Assembly: GCA_965276675.1 (NCBI GenBank)
Contig: OZ255624.1
Coordinates: 2,852,001-2,916,000 of the forward strand
Direction of reading: 5' to 3'
DNA from: G965276675 sp965276675
Lineage (GTDB): Bacteria; Acidobacteriota; Terriglobia; Terriglobales; Acidobacteriaceae
Length of the DNA stretch: 64,000 bases
Position 1 is the stretch's first letter. Every line of letters begins with the position of its first letter. A program made the position numbers and the translations under genes. This document shows, one piece after another, positions 37,990 to 46,501 of the stretch. The notes under the pieces were generated by a model, which searched no databases, was not told the DNA's origin, and worked only from the letters and a program-made list of their open reading frames with translations.

Positions 37990-38303
37990 GCTGCCACTCC
38001 TACGAGTTGAAGAAACGAGCGATCTTCGATAAGAATGCAGCCGGAGTGATCGGCTCTCGCGACGTTTTCACGAGCGCCGGGATCTCTCATCAATCGTTCT
38101 CGATAGTCCTCATAGGCCGCAAGACTGGGGAAATCAATGAGTGCGAGGGCCACGTCGGTAGGCCCGGCGAGCTTCGTCGGTAAGAAGTAGCCAATCAATT
38201 TTCCTCCGCAGCGCTCGATCGGTGCCGGCCAGTTCCGCGCATACTCCTCGAAATCAGAAAGCTTGTGAGCATCAAGTTTGTATCGAATACAGAGTGTCAG
38301 CAT
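37986..38303 (-). CDS. NIPSNAP-family protein
   Basis: A 105-residue protein with the dimeric alpha/beta barrel (ferredoxin-like) pattern of NIPSNAP proteins: LCIRYKLDAHKLSDFEEYAR, then LIGYFLPTKLAGPTDVALAL and SLAAYEDYRERLMRDP. Members of this fold include cofactor-free monooxygenases and heme-related proteins, but most NIPSNAP members have no known reaction. It is the first gene of a two-gene operon with the protoglobin. The shared operator region with the divergent regulator is 38304-38401. Confidence 0.87.
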   Translation of the reverse strand: MLTLCIRYKLDAHKLSDFEEYARNWPAPIERCGGKLIGYFLPTKLAGPTDVALALIDFPSLAAYEDYRERLMRDPGARENVARADHSGCILIEDRSFLQLVGVAA

Positions 38304-38407
38304 GAAGTCCCTTCCTTCTGATTCAAGCTAAGGCGCAGAACCGGCTGATTGCTTCGACGCGCATCGAAGCGTTTCTTGGAATGCTTCGATAAGCTACAAG
38401 AGTGAAA

Positions 38408-39115
38408 ATGGATCTTGGCATTGCTGAAATCGGCGGCCTCATTGGTGATCCGGTTCGGGCGGCGATGTTGGCCGTCCTCATCGACGGTCGTGCTTTGCCG
38501 GCTGGAGAGCTGGCGTTTGTCGGAAACGTGGCGCCGCAAACGGCGAGTTTCCATCTCAGTAAGCTGATCGACGCGGGATTAATCAGCGTAGAGCGGCAAG
38601 GAAAACACAAGTATTACCGACTGGCGAATGAGAGAGTAGCTTCCGCAATGGAGGCGATGGCTGCGGTTGCGCCGGTACGTCACTCCGTAACGTCGCGTGC
38701 CGAGAGCCGTTCCGAGTCGGAGCGGATCAAGGAGCTTCGGTTTGCACGCAGTTGTTATAAGCATCTGGCCGGCCGTTTAGCCGTTGAGCTTTATCGAGGC
38801 CTGATTGCTCGTAAGCTGCTCTTTGTCACGCAGGAAAAAGAAAACTGCTTGACGGATGCTGGACAGCGATGGTGCCGAGAACTGGGAATACTACCGGCAG
38901 GATCAAGGTCCAGCAGTCACCACACCGGCCGGGTCTGTCTTGATTGGACAGAGCGGCACCATCATCTTGGTGGCCAACTCGGAATAGCGCTCTTTTCCTG
39001 GTTGAAGGAGGCTCAGTGGGTCGTGCAGAACCCTGATAACCGGGCGGTCCGCCTTACGCATACGGGAGAAAGTAAGTTGCAATCCCAGCTCGCTGTAAAA
39101 ATCACCCGTGAATGA
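38408..39115 (+). CDS. ArsR-like winged-helix regulator with C-terminal extension
   Basis: A 235-residue transcriptional regulator. The N-terminal winged helix has GLIGDPVRAAMLAVLIDGRA, recognition region VAPQTASFHLSKLIDAGLIS and wing VERQGKHKYYRLAN. The C-terminal half (from about residue 105) is longer than in ordinary ArsR proteins and may bind a ligand; it includes SCYKHLAGRLAVELYRGL and His/Cys-containing segments. A GTG two codons upstream (38402) is an alternative start. It is divergent from the NIPSNAP-protoglobin operon, which it probably controls. Confidence 0.88.
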   Translation: MDLGIAEIGGLIGDPVRAAMLAVLIDGRALPAGELAFVGNVAPQTASFHLSKLIDAGLISVERQGKHKYYRLANERVASAMEAMAAVAPVRHSVTSRAESRSESERIKELRFARSCYKHLAGRLAVELYRGLIARKLLFVTQEKENCLTDAGQRWCRELGILPAGSRSSSHHTGRVCLDWTERHHHLGGQLGIALFSWLKEAQWVVQNPDNRAVRLTHTGESKLQSQLAVKITRE

Positions 39116-39231
39116 TCGCATGACTTCAGAGGGAGGCGCGGAGTTCTCGACCATTACGGTCGGCATGGTGAACGAGGTTAAAGAAAGACAGATATCCTGG
39201 ACCTGCTTCCCGGCCTCTCTAACCCGGTCTC

Positions 39232-40197
39232 CTACTTCACTACGGTCTGAAACAGATTCGACTTCAGCAGGCTAGCGAACTGGTTATCGGAAGAACTAAA
39301 GTTTACCTCCAGCTTGCCCTGGGTGGAGTCGATCTTGGTCTCATCGATCGCCTGCTTTTCGATCTCCGTCCCGCTCATCTTCTTGTAGAGAGCGGCTGCG
39401 TTCAGCAGCGAGGCCATTGTCGCCGCCGTGAAGGTGTCGGGCGTCAGCACGTCCAGGTTAAACTTCACCCCGTTCTGGAAGTCCATCGTGTACCAGGAGC
39501 TCAGCAGGCGTTTTTTGACTGTGTCATAGTCCGCGACTCCTGAGGCGGCATCCCCCAGCAGTGACCGCATCATCGTCTGCGTTCCCTTCTGGTCCAGAAT
39601 GCTCCAGATCGCCTCATTCTGAACGGACTGCATCATGTCTAACATCGTCGCGTTGGTCAGGAAGTTCGCCGTCATGCCATCCCGCGCATCCAGCGCCGAC
39701 TTGAGCGAATCCCCTTGCCCGAAGACCATCGTCGTCGGGTTCAGGAAGACCACCTGCATCCCGGAGCTCCCCATCGGGTAGATGTGATTGTCCCGCACCA
39801 CCACGGACTTGACCTTCTTTTTCTTGAAGTTCGCCATGATCTCGTCGACCGGGAACTGCCCCTGCGCCAGGCCGATGATCCGCGTCATCTCACTACTATT
39901 CTTGTAGCGGAACGAGGCAAAAGCTAGCTGGTCGACATCGTTGCCCTCGTCAAAGCCCGAGCTCTTCAGTGCCTCTTCCAGGCTCTTCAGCTCGGGCGGC
40001 ATCACGCGATCCTTCAGCTGCATCGCCGCCGGCGAGTTCTGCATCGCCCGGTAGTCCACCGCGATCAACTGCTGCACATCATGCGGGATTGCCGCGCGGG
40101 CATCGCCACTCAACTGAGCAGCCAGCAGCGGCATCGATAAGGCGGAGCAGGCAATGGTCAGACCGGCGCACCGGGCAGCCCTCAACAAATTCATCAC
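39232..40197 (-). CDS. Exported protein of unknown function
   Basis: A 321-residue protein with a signal peptide (CAGLTIACSALSMPLLAA, residues 10-27). The mature part contains alternating amphipathic segments, for example GFDEGNDVDQLAFASFRYKN and SLKSALDARDGMTANFLTNA, and no motif I can assign. Codon use matches the neighbours and the coding frame is clean, so the gene is real. It stands between an ArsR-like regulator and ftcD on the opposite strand to the former. Acidobacterial conservation is likely but not checked. Confidence 0.82.
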   Translation of the reverse strand: MMNLLRAARCAGLTIACSALSMPLLAAQLSGDARAAIPHDVQQLIAVDYRAMQNSPAAMQLKDRVMPPELKSLEEALKSSGFDEGNDVDQLAFASFRYKNSSEMTRIIGLAQGQFPVDEIMANFKKKKVKSVVVRDNHIYPMGSSGMQVVFLNPTTMVFGQGDSLKSALDARDGMTANFLTNATMLDMMQSVQNEAIWSILDQKGTQTMMRSLLGDAASGVADYDTVKKRLLSSWYTMDFQNGVKFNLDVLTPDTFTAATMASLLNAAALYKKMSGTEIEKQAIDETKIDSTQGKLEVNFSSSDNQFASLLKSNLFQTVVK

Positions 40198-40348
40198 TGA
40201 TGGTGTCCTTCCAGACGGCCAAAGCCGCCATTACCCCTGGAGTCTGGGTCTGCTGAGCAGACACACTCCGGAGAACATTCCCATTTTAGACGCCTAGGGC
40301 GGAGCACCGGTATCCGACTTCCGGGTTACAGCTCCGGATGGCTTCGGA

Positions 40349-41260
40349 CTACGGCCAGGCCAGCGGGCACTTCAGCCGCTGCTCCAAGACCTTACTCGCC
40401 GGTGTGAAGCCCTCTAATTGACGCAGCCACGTACTGTTTTGCTCAACCGCCGCCTCGGGGATGAGCCCGATCAGCTCCCCATCGAGGAGCCGCACCCTAT
40501 GCTCCGCCGCCTTGCGCTCCAGCACAGCGTAGACGGCGCCTGGCGAGGAAACGCGGAAGTCGGTGATGTTCATCGAGATCTGCGCCCGTCCGCGCACCAG
40601 CGCTCCCAGAGCCTTGACACCTTTAAGGCCGCCAGAGGAATCGCGGATCTCCCGCGCCAGTGTCCGTGCCAAGCCCACATCCGGCCGGTCCAGAAAGACA
40701 TTCCACGCGATCAGCAGCTTGCGCGCGCCCACGGCACTTGCCCCTGCCGTGCGATGCAACTCCGGTCCGCCCACGTCCGGCCGCCGTGCCGGTTCCCTGC
40801 TCACCGCCTCACGCAAACCCTCAAACTGGCCACGGCGCACGTCTTCGAGCTTGGCCCGGTCGGGTCGCGACGCCGCTGCCTCGTAGAAATACACCGGCAC
40901 CCCATAGCGCTGCCAGATCTCGGCGCCTGCCTGGCGCGCAAACATGGCGCACTGCTCGAGCGAGACACCCCGGATCGGCACAAACGGGATCACGTCCGCA
41001 GCCCCAATCCGGGGATGTACGCCCGACTGCTCGGTCAGATCGATCAGTTCGGCTGCCTTCCCCGCACCGCGCACCGCCGCCTCGATCACCGCCGCCGGTG
41101 ACCCCGCCACAGTCATCACCGAGCGGTTATGGTCCGCGTCCCGCGACCAGTCGAGCAGCGCCACGCCCGGCACCCGCATCGCCTCGACAATGGCCAGCAC
41201 CTTCCGCTCGTCCACGCCCTCCGAAAAGTTCGGAACGCATTCGATCACTGCGTCCGTCAT
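40349..41260 (-). CDS. ftcD: Glutamate formimidoyltransferase
   Basis: Moves a formimino group from N-formiminoglutamate to tetrahydrofolate in histidine breakdown. The 303-residue product begins MTDAVIECVPNFSEGVDERK, the FTCD N-domain hallmark. It continues with LLDWSRDADHNRSVMTVAGS (His in the substrate site), TEQSGVHPRIGAADVIPFVP, and MNITDFRVSSPGAVY. Only the transferase domain is present, without cyclodeaminase, as in many bacteria. ATG 41260 was chosen on the family start. It follows a PagL-like gene by 22 bases; no histidine-degradation genes are adjacent. Confidence 0.94.
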   Translation of the reverse strand: MTDAVIECVPNFSEGVDERKVLAIVEAMRVPGVALLDWSRDADHNRSVMTVAGSPAAVIEAAVRGAGKAAELIDLTEQSGVHPRIGAADVIPFVPIRGVSLEQCAMFARQAGAEIWQRYGVPVYFYEAAASRPDRAKLEDVRRGQFEGLREAVSREPARRPDVGGPELHRTAGASAVGARKLLIAWNVFLDRPDVGLARTLAREIRDSSGGLKGVKALGALVRGRAQISMNITDFRVSSPGAVYAVLERKAAEHRVRLLDGELIGLIPEAAVEQNSTWLRQLEGFTPASKVLEQRLKCPLAWP

Positions 41261-41282
41261 CGTGTCCTGCCGCCCGCCACCG

Positions 41283-42080
41283 CTACTTCCACCACGTATA
41301 CCCGATCTGGAACTGTACGCTCGCATTCACGCCAGGGTTGGAGTCGCCAAGGCTCGCATTCGAGATATGGACAGCATTGGCCTGCAGCGTCAGCGAGCGG
41401 TTCGGCCTGAGAAAGTAGTGCACCCCAATGCCGAACTGTGGCGTGAAGTTCCACACGCTGGTGCCTTGGTGCCCCGGTACCGGGATCGGCCCCACCGGCG
41501 GGAACTTGTGATTCGTCCAGATCAGCCCGCCCGCGCCCTGGGCAAAGGGCAAAAAGCGTTTGCCGCCGGTCAGGTTCCAGCGCAGGATGATGGGCGTGAT
41601 GCTGACGCCGTTGTAGGCTCCGCCGGTGGGGTACGGACCTCCCGTGAATGCGAGTGTCCGCGGCCCGGTCTGCACATCGTTGTAGCGCTGGTACGGAGGC
41701 GCATACCCCTGCCACCACGGCATAAGGTCGGCCGCATACTCAAACTGTCCCTTCAGGAAACCGGGCCCGATGGGATCGGTCAGCACCTTCCCGGCATGCA
41801 CGCCCACGCTCAGGAAGTGGTAACCATTCCGGTTGTGTCCCACGCCAACGCCGCCATTGAAGAACGGCCCCCATTCGAACGGATTGCGCGACATCGCCTG
41901 CCGCACCGGCGAGAGTGGCAGGACCACCGGCTGTTGGGGTGCCGATGTCGACGCCGCCTCCTGCGCACTCGCGGCAAGGGAGACACCGAAGGTGGATGCC
42001 AGGGTAAATGTCCCGACGAGTGCTGCCAAGCCTAAGTACCACCAGCCTAAGGCCGGCAGGAAGCAATCTTTAAAGTTCAT
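41283..42080 (-). CDS. PagL-like lipid A 3-O-deacylase (acyloxyacyl hydrolase)
   Basis: An outer-membrane beta-barrel hydrolase that removes the 3-O acyl chain from lipid A. The 265-residue protein has an N-terminal signal (GTFTLASTFGVSLAASAQ) and barrel strands. The C-terminal catalytic motif QANAVHISNASLGDSNPGVN contains the conserved His-Ser pair, followed by the closing strand QFQIGYTWWK. It ends in Lys rather than a terminal aromatic, though WW precedes it. It lies upstream of ftcD with a 22-base gap. The lipid A link is also represented by lpxD in the window. Confidence 0.88.
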   Translation of the reverse strand: MNFKDCFLPALGWWYLGLAALVGTFTLASTFGVSLAASAQEAASTSAPQQPVVLPLSPVRQAMSRNPFEWGPFFNGGVGVGHNRNGYHFLSVGVHAGKVLTDPIGPGFLKGQFEYAADLMPWWQGYAPPYQRYNDVQTGPRTLAFTGGPYPTGGAYNGVSITPIILRWNLTGGKRFLPFAQGAGGLIWTNHKFPPVGPIPVPGHQGTSVWNFTPQFGIGVHYFLRPNRSLTLQANAVHISNASLGDSNPGVNASVQFQIGYTWWK

Positions 42081-42153
42081 TTTTAACTTTCACCGGCAAT
42101 GGATCACCAATCTTTAGCGCTGGTGCGCGAATTGGGCTGGCACACAGAGAGAA

Positions 42154-42182
42154 GGCCGCCGGTCTTCACGATCTCGGCGGCC
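42154..42182 (-). terminator. Possible hairpin terminator after yebC
   Basis: On the minus strand, GGCCGCC and GGCGGCC form a 7-bp stem with a 15-base loop, 20 bases past the yebC stop, followed by TTCTCTCT. The weak T-tract makes this only a candidate. Confidence 0.4.
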
Positions 42183-42202
42183 TCAGCAGACACGCGGAAG
42201 GT

Positions 42203-42949
42203 CTAACCGCCGACCTCTTCCATCTGATCCGCATCCATGTCGAAGTTAGAATAGACGTTCTGCACGTCGTCGTGGTCTTCGAGCGCTTCCAGCAGCCGGA
42301 TCATCTGGTTGGCCGGTGCGCCCTCGAGCTTCGTATAGGTTGACGCAACCATGGTCACCTCAGCCACCGCCGGCTCAATCCCCGCACCCTTGATCGCGCC
42401 CAGCACGCCCTCGTAGGCCGCAGGATCGGTCAGGATCTCCCAGCTCTCGCCCTCGTCGTTCAAGTCGTCGCCGCCGTTCTCGAGCACCAGCCCCATCAGC
42501 TTGTCCTCGTCCGCGCCGTCTTTCGGGACTGCAATGAGGCCCTTCTTCGAGAACATGAACCGCACCGAGTTTGACTCGCCCAGGTTGCCGCCATTCTTCG
42601 CGAAGGCGTGCCGGACCTCGCTGACCGTACGGTTGCGATTATCCGTCATCGTCTCGACGATTAGCGCCACCCCGCCCGGGCCGTAGCCCTCAAAGGTGAT
42701 CTCTTCATAGAGCGCTCCGGGCAGCTCGCCCGTACCACGCTGGATCGCGCGCTTGATGTTGTCCTGTGGCATATTCTCGGCCTTGGCCGCGAGAATTGCA
42801 CCGCGCAGGCGAGGGTTGCCATCGGGGTCGCCGCCGCTGCGCGCAGCAATGGTGATTTCCTTGATGAGGCGAGTGAAGGCCTTGCCGCGCTTGGCATCCA
42901 GCGCGCCCTTTTTATGCTTGATAGTGGCCCATTTGGAATGGCCGGACAT
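42203..42949 (-). CDS. yebC: YebC/PmpR (TACO1) family protein
   Basis: A 248-residue protein of the widely conserved YebC family, which affects translation at proline-rich stretches and has been described as a transcriptional regulator in some species. The N-terminus MSGHSKWATIKHKKGALDAK is diagnostic. It is followed by RGTGELPGALYEEITFEGYG, GPGGVALIVETMTDNRNRTV and GGNLGESNSVRFMF. The ATG at 42949 is the family start; an upstream in-frame ATG at 42991 adds 14 unrelated residues. Confidence 0.97.
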   Translation of the reverse strand: MSGHSKWATIKHKKGALDAKRGKAFTRLIKEITIAARSGGDPDGNPRLRGAILAAKAENMPQDNIKRAIQRGTGELPGALYEEITFEGYGPGGVALIVETMTDNRNRTVSEVRHAFAKNGGNLGESNSVRFMFSKKGLIAVPKDGADEDKLMGLVLENGGDDLNDEGESWEILTDPAAYEGVLGAIKGAGIEPAVAEVTMVASTYTKLEGAPANQMIRLLEALEDHDDVQNVYSNFDMDADQMEEVGG

Positions 42950-43076
42950 GAGTACCTCTGCTGCTGTGATGTGATAAGAAACTGCGAGCACAACGCCCTA
43001 AGCAGCCCCGCGGAACACCCTACTATAGCACGCGAAACACAGGGCTTTCCCCGTCTGCACGACCTGCCGTGCCCGC

Positions 43077-43790
43077 TCAGGGGTGCCTCGGTTGCAGCAC
43101 TGCAGTTACCGGAACGTGCGCCCCTGGTCTCGCGGAGAGCTGGTACTTTCCGGTCCTCGGGTCTTGATACTTCCAGGGAACAAAATCCTGTTCGGAGATG
43201 GTAAGCGTGACGGGGTGTTTCGGAAGCACGAAGGAGAACGTGCCGTCTGAATCAAGACCCCGAGACATCATGGTCTGAGAATTGTTCGGCCACTCGATAA
43301 CCCTCGCGTCTTTCAAATTCTGCCCGGTCCTGCCATCTTTGACAACGCAGTGCAAAGTTGCATCTGGCGCGCCGAAGCGTAGGTCGATGTCGTTGAGGAC
43401 AGCCTCAGCTTTCAAGCGGACAAATCGATAGCTGGCATAACCCTTCCTGCCATACAGCGAGATGATGGCATTCGGATAACCTTCCGATACGTTGCTGGCG
43501 GTCACCCAGGCATCGCCGTATGCGGGATACGCCATCGTCCAAACTCCATGCACGTCTGTATGCACGGGCTCCGGGAGCATTTGACCGCCAGCCCACATAC
43601 CCCAGATCTCAACCTTAGCGCCCGGTGCACCCTCGCCATCCTGGTAGTACACATGCCCGGAGAGATGGGCGTTCCCCGGGGTCTCCTGCGCGCCGCTCGC
43701 CGGCGAAGCCAAGACGAACGCGAAGAATGCGAATACCCAGTGATTCTTCCCAGAAAAGAATGCGTCCAGCATGGAAAAGCATTTGCTCAC
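43077..43790 (-). CDS. Secreted carboxypeptidase-regulatory-like protein
   Basis: A 237-residue exported protein. A hydrophobic segment (VFAFFAFVLASPASGAQE) is followed by an Ig-like carboxypeptidase-regulatory domain, HLSGHVYYQDGEGAPGAKVE onward, and a second similar beta-sandwich (DATLHCVVKDGRTGQNLKDA). This resembles the N-terminal module of Oar receptors but stands alone. The N-terminus may begin slightly later than MSKCFS. It is probably periplasmic or cell-surface, with function unknown. Confidence 0.82.
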   Translation of the reverse strand: MSKCFSMLDAFFSGKNHWVFAFFAFVLASPASGAQETPGNAHLSGHVYYQDGEGAPGAKVEIWGMWAGGQMLPEPVHTDVHGVWTMAYPAYGDAWVTASNVSEGYPNAIISLYGRKGYASYRFVRLKAEAVLNDIDLRFGAPDATLHCVVKDGRTGQNLKDARVIEWPNNSQTMMSRGLDSDGTFSFVLPKHPVTLTISEQDFVPWKYQDPRTGKYQLSARPGAHVPVTAVLQPRHP

Positions 43791-43909
43791 ATTGCAACAG
43801 ACACCTTCTCCGGCGTGGATGTTCCAGAGGTCAGCATCAGAAGATGAAGATTAGGAAGTGGGCATAACGCCGGGCCACCTGAAACACGCGAATCGCAAAG
43901 GAAAACCCA

Positions 43910-44050
43910 TTGAGTGCAGACAAGTTCGGCAGCATTGATGCTGGCGTGCGCATCGGTCATGTTCACCTGAAGGTCGCCGACCTTAACCGTTCGCTCGGCT
44001 TCTACTGTGGCGTCCTCGGCTTCGAGCTAATGCAGCGTCTCGGAAACAGA
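43910..44050 (+). pseudogene. VOC/glyoxalase-type dioxygenase, first ~47 codons only
   Basis: The frame opens at TTG and reads DAGVRIGHVHLKVADLNRSL and FYCGVLGFELMQRLGN, the classic first beta-alpha-beta unit of catechol-2,3-dioxygenase-like VOC proteins (metal His in HVHLKV). After that the sequence no longer matches the family and runs into the convergent PHP gene. The remaining units, with the other metal ligands, are missing. It is a truncated remnant. Confidence 0.75.
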
Positions 44051-44100
44051 AGTAAGTCCCGGGCCCACCGACCTGTAACGACCCAAGGCCTGTGTAGACC

Positions 44101-44913
44101 TCAGCGCGAAAACAAACGGCTCAACAGTCCCGGCTTCTTTGGCCTGTCCCGTCCCGCCGGGGGTGCCTCCAGTTCCAGCATCTCCGGCTGCGGCCCAAGC
44201 GGCGCGCCATAAAACGCTGCATGCGGATTCGTCATGCACAGCCGCTCCGCTGTCGCCTCTCCGTACTTTTCCGCCACAAGGTCGTACGCACCCCTCAACT
44301 GCGGCGGCCGCGACTCCGTATTGTGCGCGTCCGTCGCCAGAAAGTGCACCCAGTTGCGCTCCAGCAGCCAGTGCGCGATCTTCTCAGCCTGCGGACCAAA
44401 GCGCCCTGACAGCGACGCAGCCGTCACCTGCACCAGCGCCCCGGTGCGCAGCCACTCGGCCATGCGCTCCGGCGAGCGCGCCAGGAGTGGATTGCGCTCC
44501 GGATGCGTCAGGATCGGTGTCATCCCGGAGAGCGCCAGATCATAGAAGGTCTGCGCTGTATTCGGCGAGATCGCGGTATCTGGAAACTCCACCAGCAGGT
44601 ATTGGTGCCCGTTGATGGTGTAGCGCGTCGGGTGCTTCTGCGCATCCTCGATGTTGTCATACATCAGATGGAAATCGCAGCCGAGACCAAGTGTCAGCGC
44701 ATCGCCGAAACGGCCCCGCACACTGTCCTGCAGCGCCGCAAACTGAAGCGCGTTGGCCTCTGGATCAAAGCGGTACTGGTGGCTGGAGTGTGGCGTACAC
44801 ACGATGTGCGTAATGCCATCCGCAATCGCGATCTCCGCCATCGCCAGCGACGTCTCGAGATCGCGCGCGCCGTCATCGAGTCCAGGCAGCAGGTGGTGGT
44901 GGATGTCAATCAT
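44101..44913 (-). CDS. PHP-type tyrosine-protein phosphatase (CpsB/YwqE family)
   Basis: A 270-residue metal-dependent phosphatase that dephosphorylates BY-kinases of polysaccharide export. The PHP metal site opens with MIDIHHHLLPGLDDGARDLE. Further ligands are in HIVCTPHSSH, GCDFHLMYDNIED, ILTHPERN and FLATDAHNTESRPP. No capsule genes adjoin it; the next gene is purQ, 12 bases upstream on the same strand. The C-terminal 30 residues (Pro/Lys-rich) are extra relative to the core. Confidence 0.92.
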   Translation of the reverse strand: MIDIHHHLLPGLDDGARDLETSLAMAEIAIADGITHIVCTPHSSHQYRFDPEANALQFAALQDSVRGRFGDALTLGLGCDFHLMYDNIEDAQKHPTRYTINGHQYLLVEFPDTAISPNTAQTFYDLALSGMTPILTHPERNPLLARSPERMAEWLRTGALVQVTAASLSGRFGPQAEKIAHWLLERNWVHFLATDAHNTESRPPQLRGAYDLVAEKYGEATAERLCMTNPHAAFYGAPLGPQPEMLELEAPPAGRDRPKKPGLLSRLFSR

Positions 44914-44925
44914 CGCACGCGCTCC

Positions 44926-45639
44926 TTACTTCGCCACAAGCGACGCGGTCATCGACACTGATGCAATCATGGACTCGAAGATCGGAAACCCGTCGGCTGA
45001 ACCCAGCAGCAACTCGCTCGACCGGTCCGGGTGCGGCATCATCCCCAGCACATTGCGGCCCTCGTTCAGTATCCCGGCGATGTTCCCCAGCGATCCATTT
45101 GGGTTCGCCTCGGGTGTAATCTCGCCCGCTGCCGTCGCGTAGCGGAAGGCGATACGATCGTCGCGCTCCATCCCGGCAAGCGTCTCCGGATCGCAGAAGT
45201 AGTTGCCCTCCATATGCCCGATCGGGATCTCAAGCACCTGCCCTCTGCGCAGCGTATTTGTAAACGGTGAGTCCGCCGTCTCGGTCCGCAGATGCACCTG
45301 CTTGCAGATGTACTTCAGCCCGGCATTGCGCATCAGCGCTCCCGGCAGCAGCCCCGACTCGCACAGGATCTGAAAGCCATTGCAGATGCCCAGCACCAGC
45401 CCGCCGCCCGCTGCAAACCGCTTCACCGCCCCCATCACCGGGGCAAAGTGTGCGATCGCTCCGGTGCGCAGGTAGTCGCCATAGGCAAAGCCGCCCGGAA
45501 CCAGAATCGCATCGCAGCCTTCGAGGTCTTCCGTCTCATGCCACAGAAACGTAACCGGCTGGTGCGCAATCTCGCTCACCACATGGAAGGTGTCGTGGTC
45601 GCAGTTCGAACCCGGAAAGACAAGCACGCCGAATTTCAT
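44926..45639 (-). CDS. purQ: Phosphoribosylformylglycinamidine synthase, glutaminase subunit
   Basis: Supplies ammonia for the fourth step of purine synthesis, working with PurL and PurS. The 237-residue class I amidotransferase begins MKFGVLVFPGSNCDHDTFHV. The nucleophile Cys is in GLVLGICNGFQILCESGLLP (about residues 80-99), and the His-Glu pair is in MMPHPDRSSE near the C-terminus. The oxyanion region PGGFAYGDYLRTGAIA is also present. The gene stands apart from other pur genes here. Length and motifs are typical. Confidence 0.96.
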   Translation of the reverse strand: MKFGVLVFPGSNCDHDTFHVVSEIAHQPVTFLWHETEDLEGCDAILVPGGFAYGDYLRTGAIAHFAPVMGAVKRFAAGGGLVLGICNGFQILCESGLLPGALMRNAGLKYICKQVHLRTETADSPFTNTLRRGQVLEIPIGHMEGNYFCDPETLAGMERDDRIAFRYATAAGEITPEANPNGSLGNIAGILNEGRNVLGMMPHPDRSSELLLGSADGFPIFESMIASVSMTASLVAK

Positions 45640-45735
45640 ATGCCTAGGGTATCAAGAGAGCGCAGCGGGCGCAGCTTTACATAAGATCGTTGCGAACGAT
45701 ACCTAGGCTGGCGACAAGCCGTTTAAAATCCATGG

Positions 45736-46155
45736 ATGGAAGGCTTCGATTTAGATCCACTGCAGAGAGCGGTGGGACGCTTGCGAGAAGGGATAGAAGC
45801 GCTGCAACGGGCAGAGACTGACGAGTTGATCCGCGATGGTGTGATCCAGCGCTTCGAATACACCTTTGAGCTGAGTGCAAAGACGTTGCGCCGTTTTCTG
45901 GCGCTAACCTCCACTAACGTGTCTGAAGTTGAGCAGATGTCCCTCGGGCAACTTATCCGGACAGCGAATGAAAAAGACCTGCTCCGCTCCGATTGGCCGG
46001 TTTGGAAGGATTATCGCGACAACCGCAACAAAACAGCTCACACCTACAACGAAGAAGTCGCTTTAGAGGTTCTCGCTGACATTCCATCCTTTCTAGCGGA
46101 TGCTGAAGATCTGCTGGTCCGCTTGCGGGAGCGCCTAGGTGAGCAGATTGATTGA
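45736..46155 (+). CDS. HEPN-domain protein of a HEPN/MNT pair (HI0074-like)
   Basis: A 139-residue all-helical protein of the nucleotidyltransferase substrate-binding (HI0074/HepT) family. In HEPN toxins the R-x4-6-H motif forms an RNase site; here R97-NKTA-H102 (YRDNRNKTAHTYN) fits as R-x4-H. The N-terminal helices are LQRAVGRLREGIEALQ and FEYTFELSAKTLRRFL. It overlaps the MNT gene by 17 bases, the normal arrangement of these toxin-antitoxin-like pairs. Activity as an RNase toxin is inference. Confidence 0.92.
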   Translation: MEGFDLDPLQRAVGRLREGIEALQRAETDELIRDGVIQRFEYTFELSAKTLRRFLALTSTNVSEVEQMSLGQLIRTANEKDLLRSDWPVWKDYRDNRNKTAHTYNEEVALEVLADIPSFLADAEDLLVRLRERLGEQID

Positions 46156-46501
46156 GAAACCAGTCAATCTCGCTCTTACAAACGAACAACTCGCGCTCGT
46201 AAAAGAGATCTTGCAATCCCTTGTTCCCGGTCGCGAGGTTTGGGCGTTTGGCTCACGCGTTCATGGGCGCACGCTGAAGCGTTTCTCCGACCTGGACCTC
46301 TGCATTATGGGTGACGAGCGGCTGCTGCCGGGTACCCTATCTCAGCTGGACGAGGCATTCGACGAATCGCTACTGCCCTACAAGGTCGATGTGCTCGACT
46401 GGAACGGAACCGATGAGCGATTCCGTAAGGTGATTGAGCGCGAATACGTTGTGCTGCTGCCCGAGCCTTCTCGCCTTAAAGGGGATCCACATGCGCCGTA
46501 A
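46139..46501 (+). CDS. Minimal nucleotidyltransferase (MntA/HI0073-like)
   Basis: A 120-residue protein of the DNA polymerase-beta-like superfamily, the antitoxin partner of HEPN proteins. The motif VWAFGSRVHGRTLKRFSDLD contains the Gly-Ser pair and D51 and D53; the third Asp is D84 in YKVDVLDW. In characterised pairs the MNT adds AMP to the HEPN protein to silence it. The start is GTG at 46139, inside the HEPN gene. The next gene begins 11 bases before its stop. Confidence 0.92.
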   Translation: MSRLIEKPVNLALTNEQLALVKEILQSLVPGREVWAFGSRVHGRTLKRFSDLDLCIMGDERLLPGTLSQLDEAFDESLLPYKVDVLDWNGTDERFRKVIEREYVVLLPEPSRLKGDPHAP

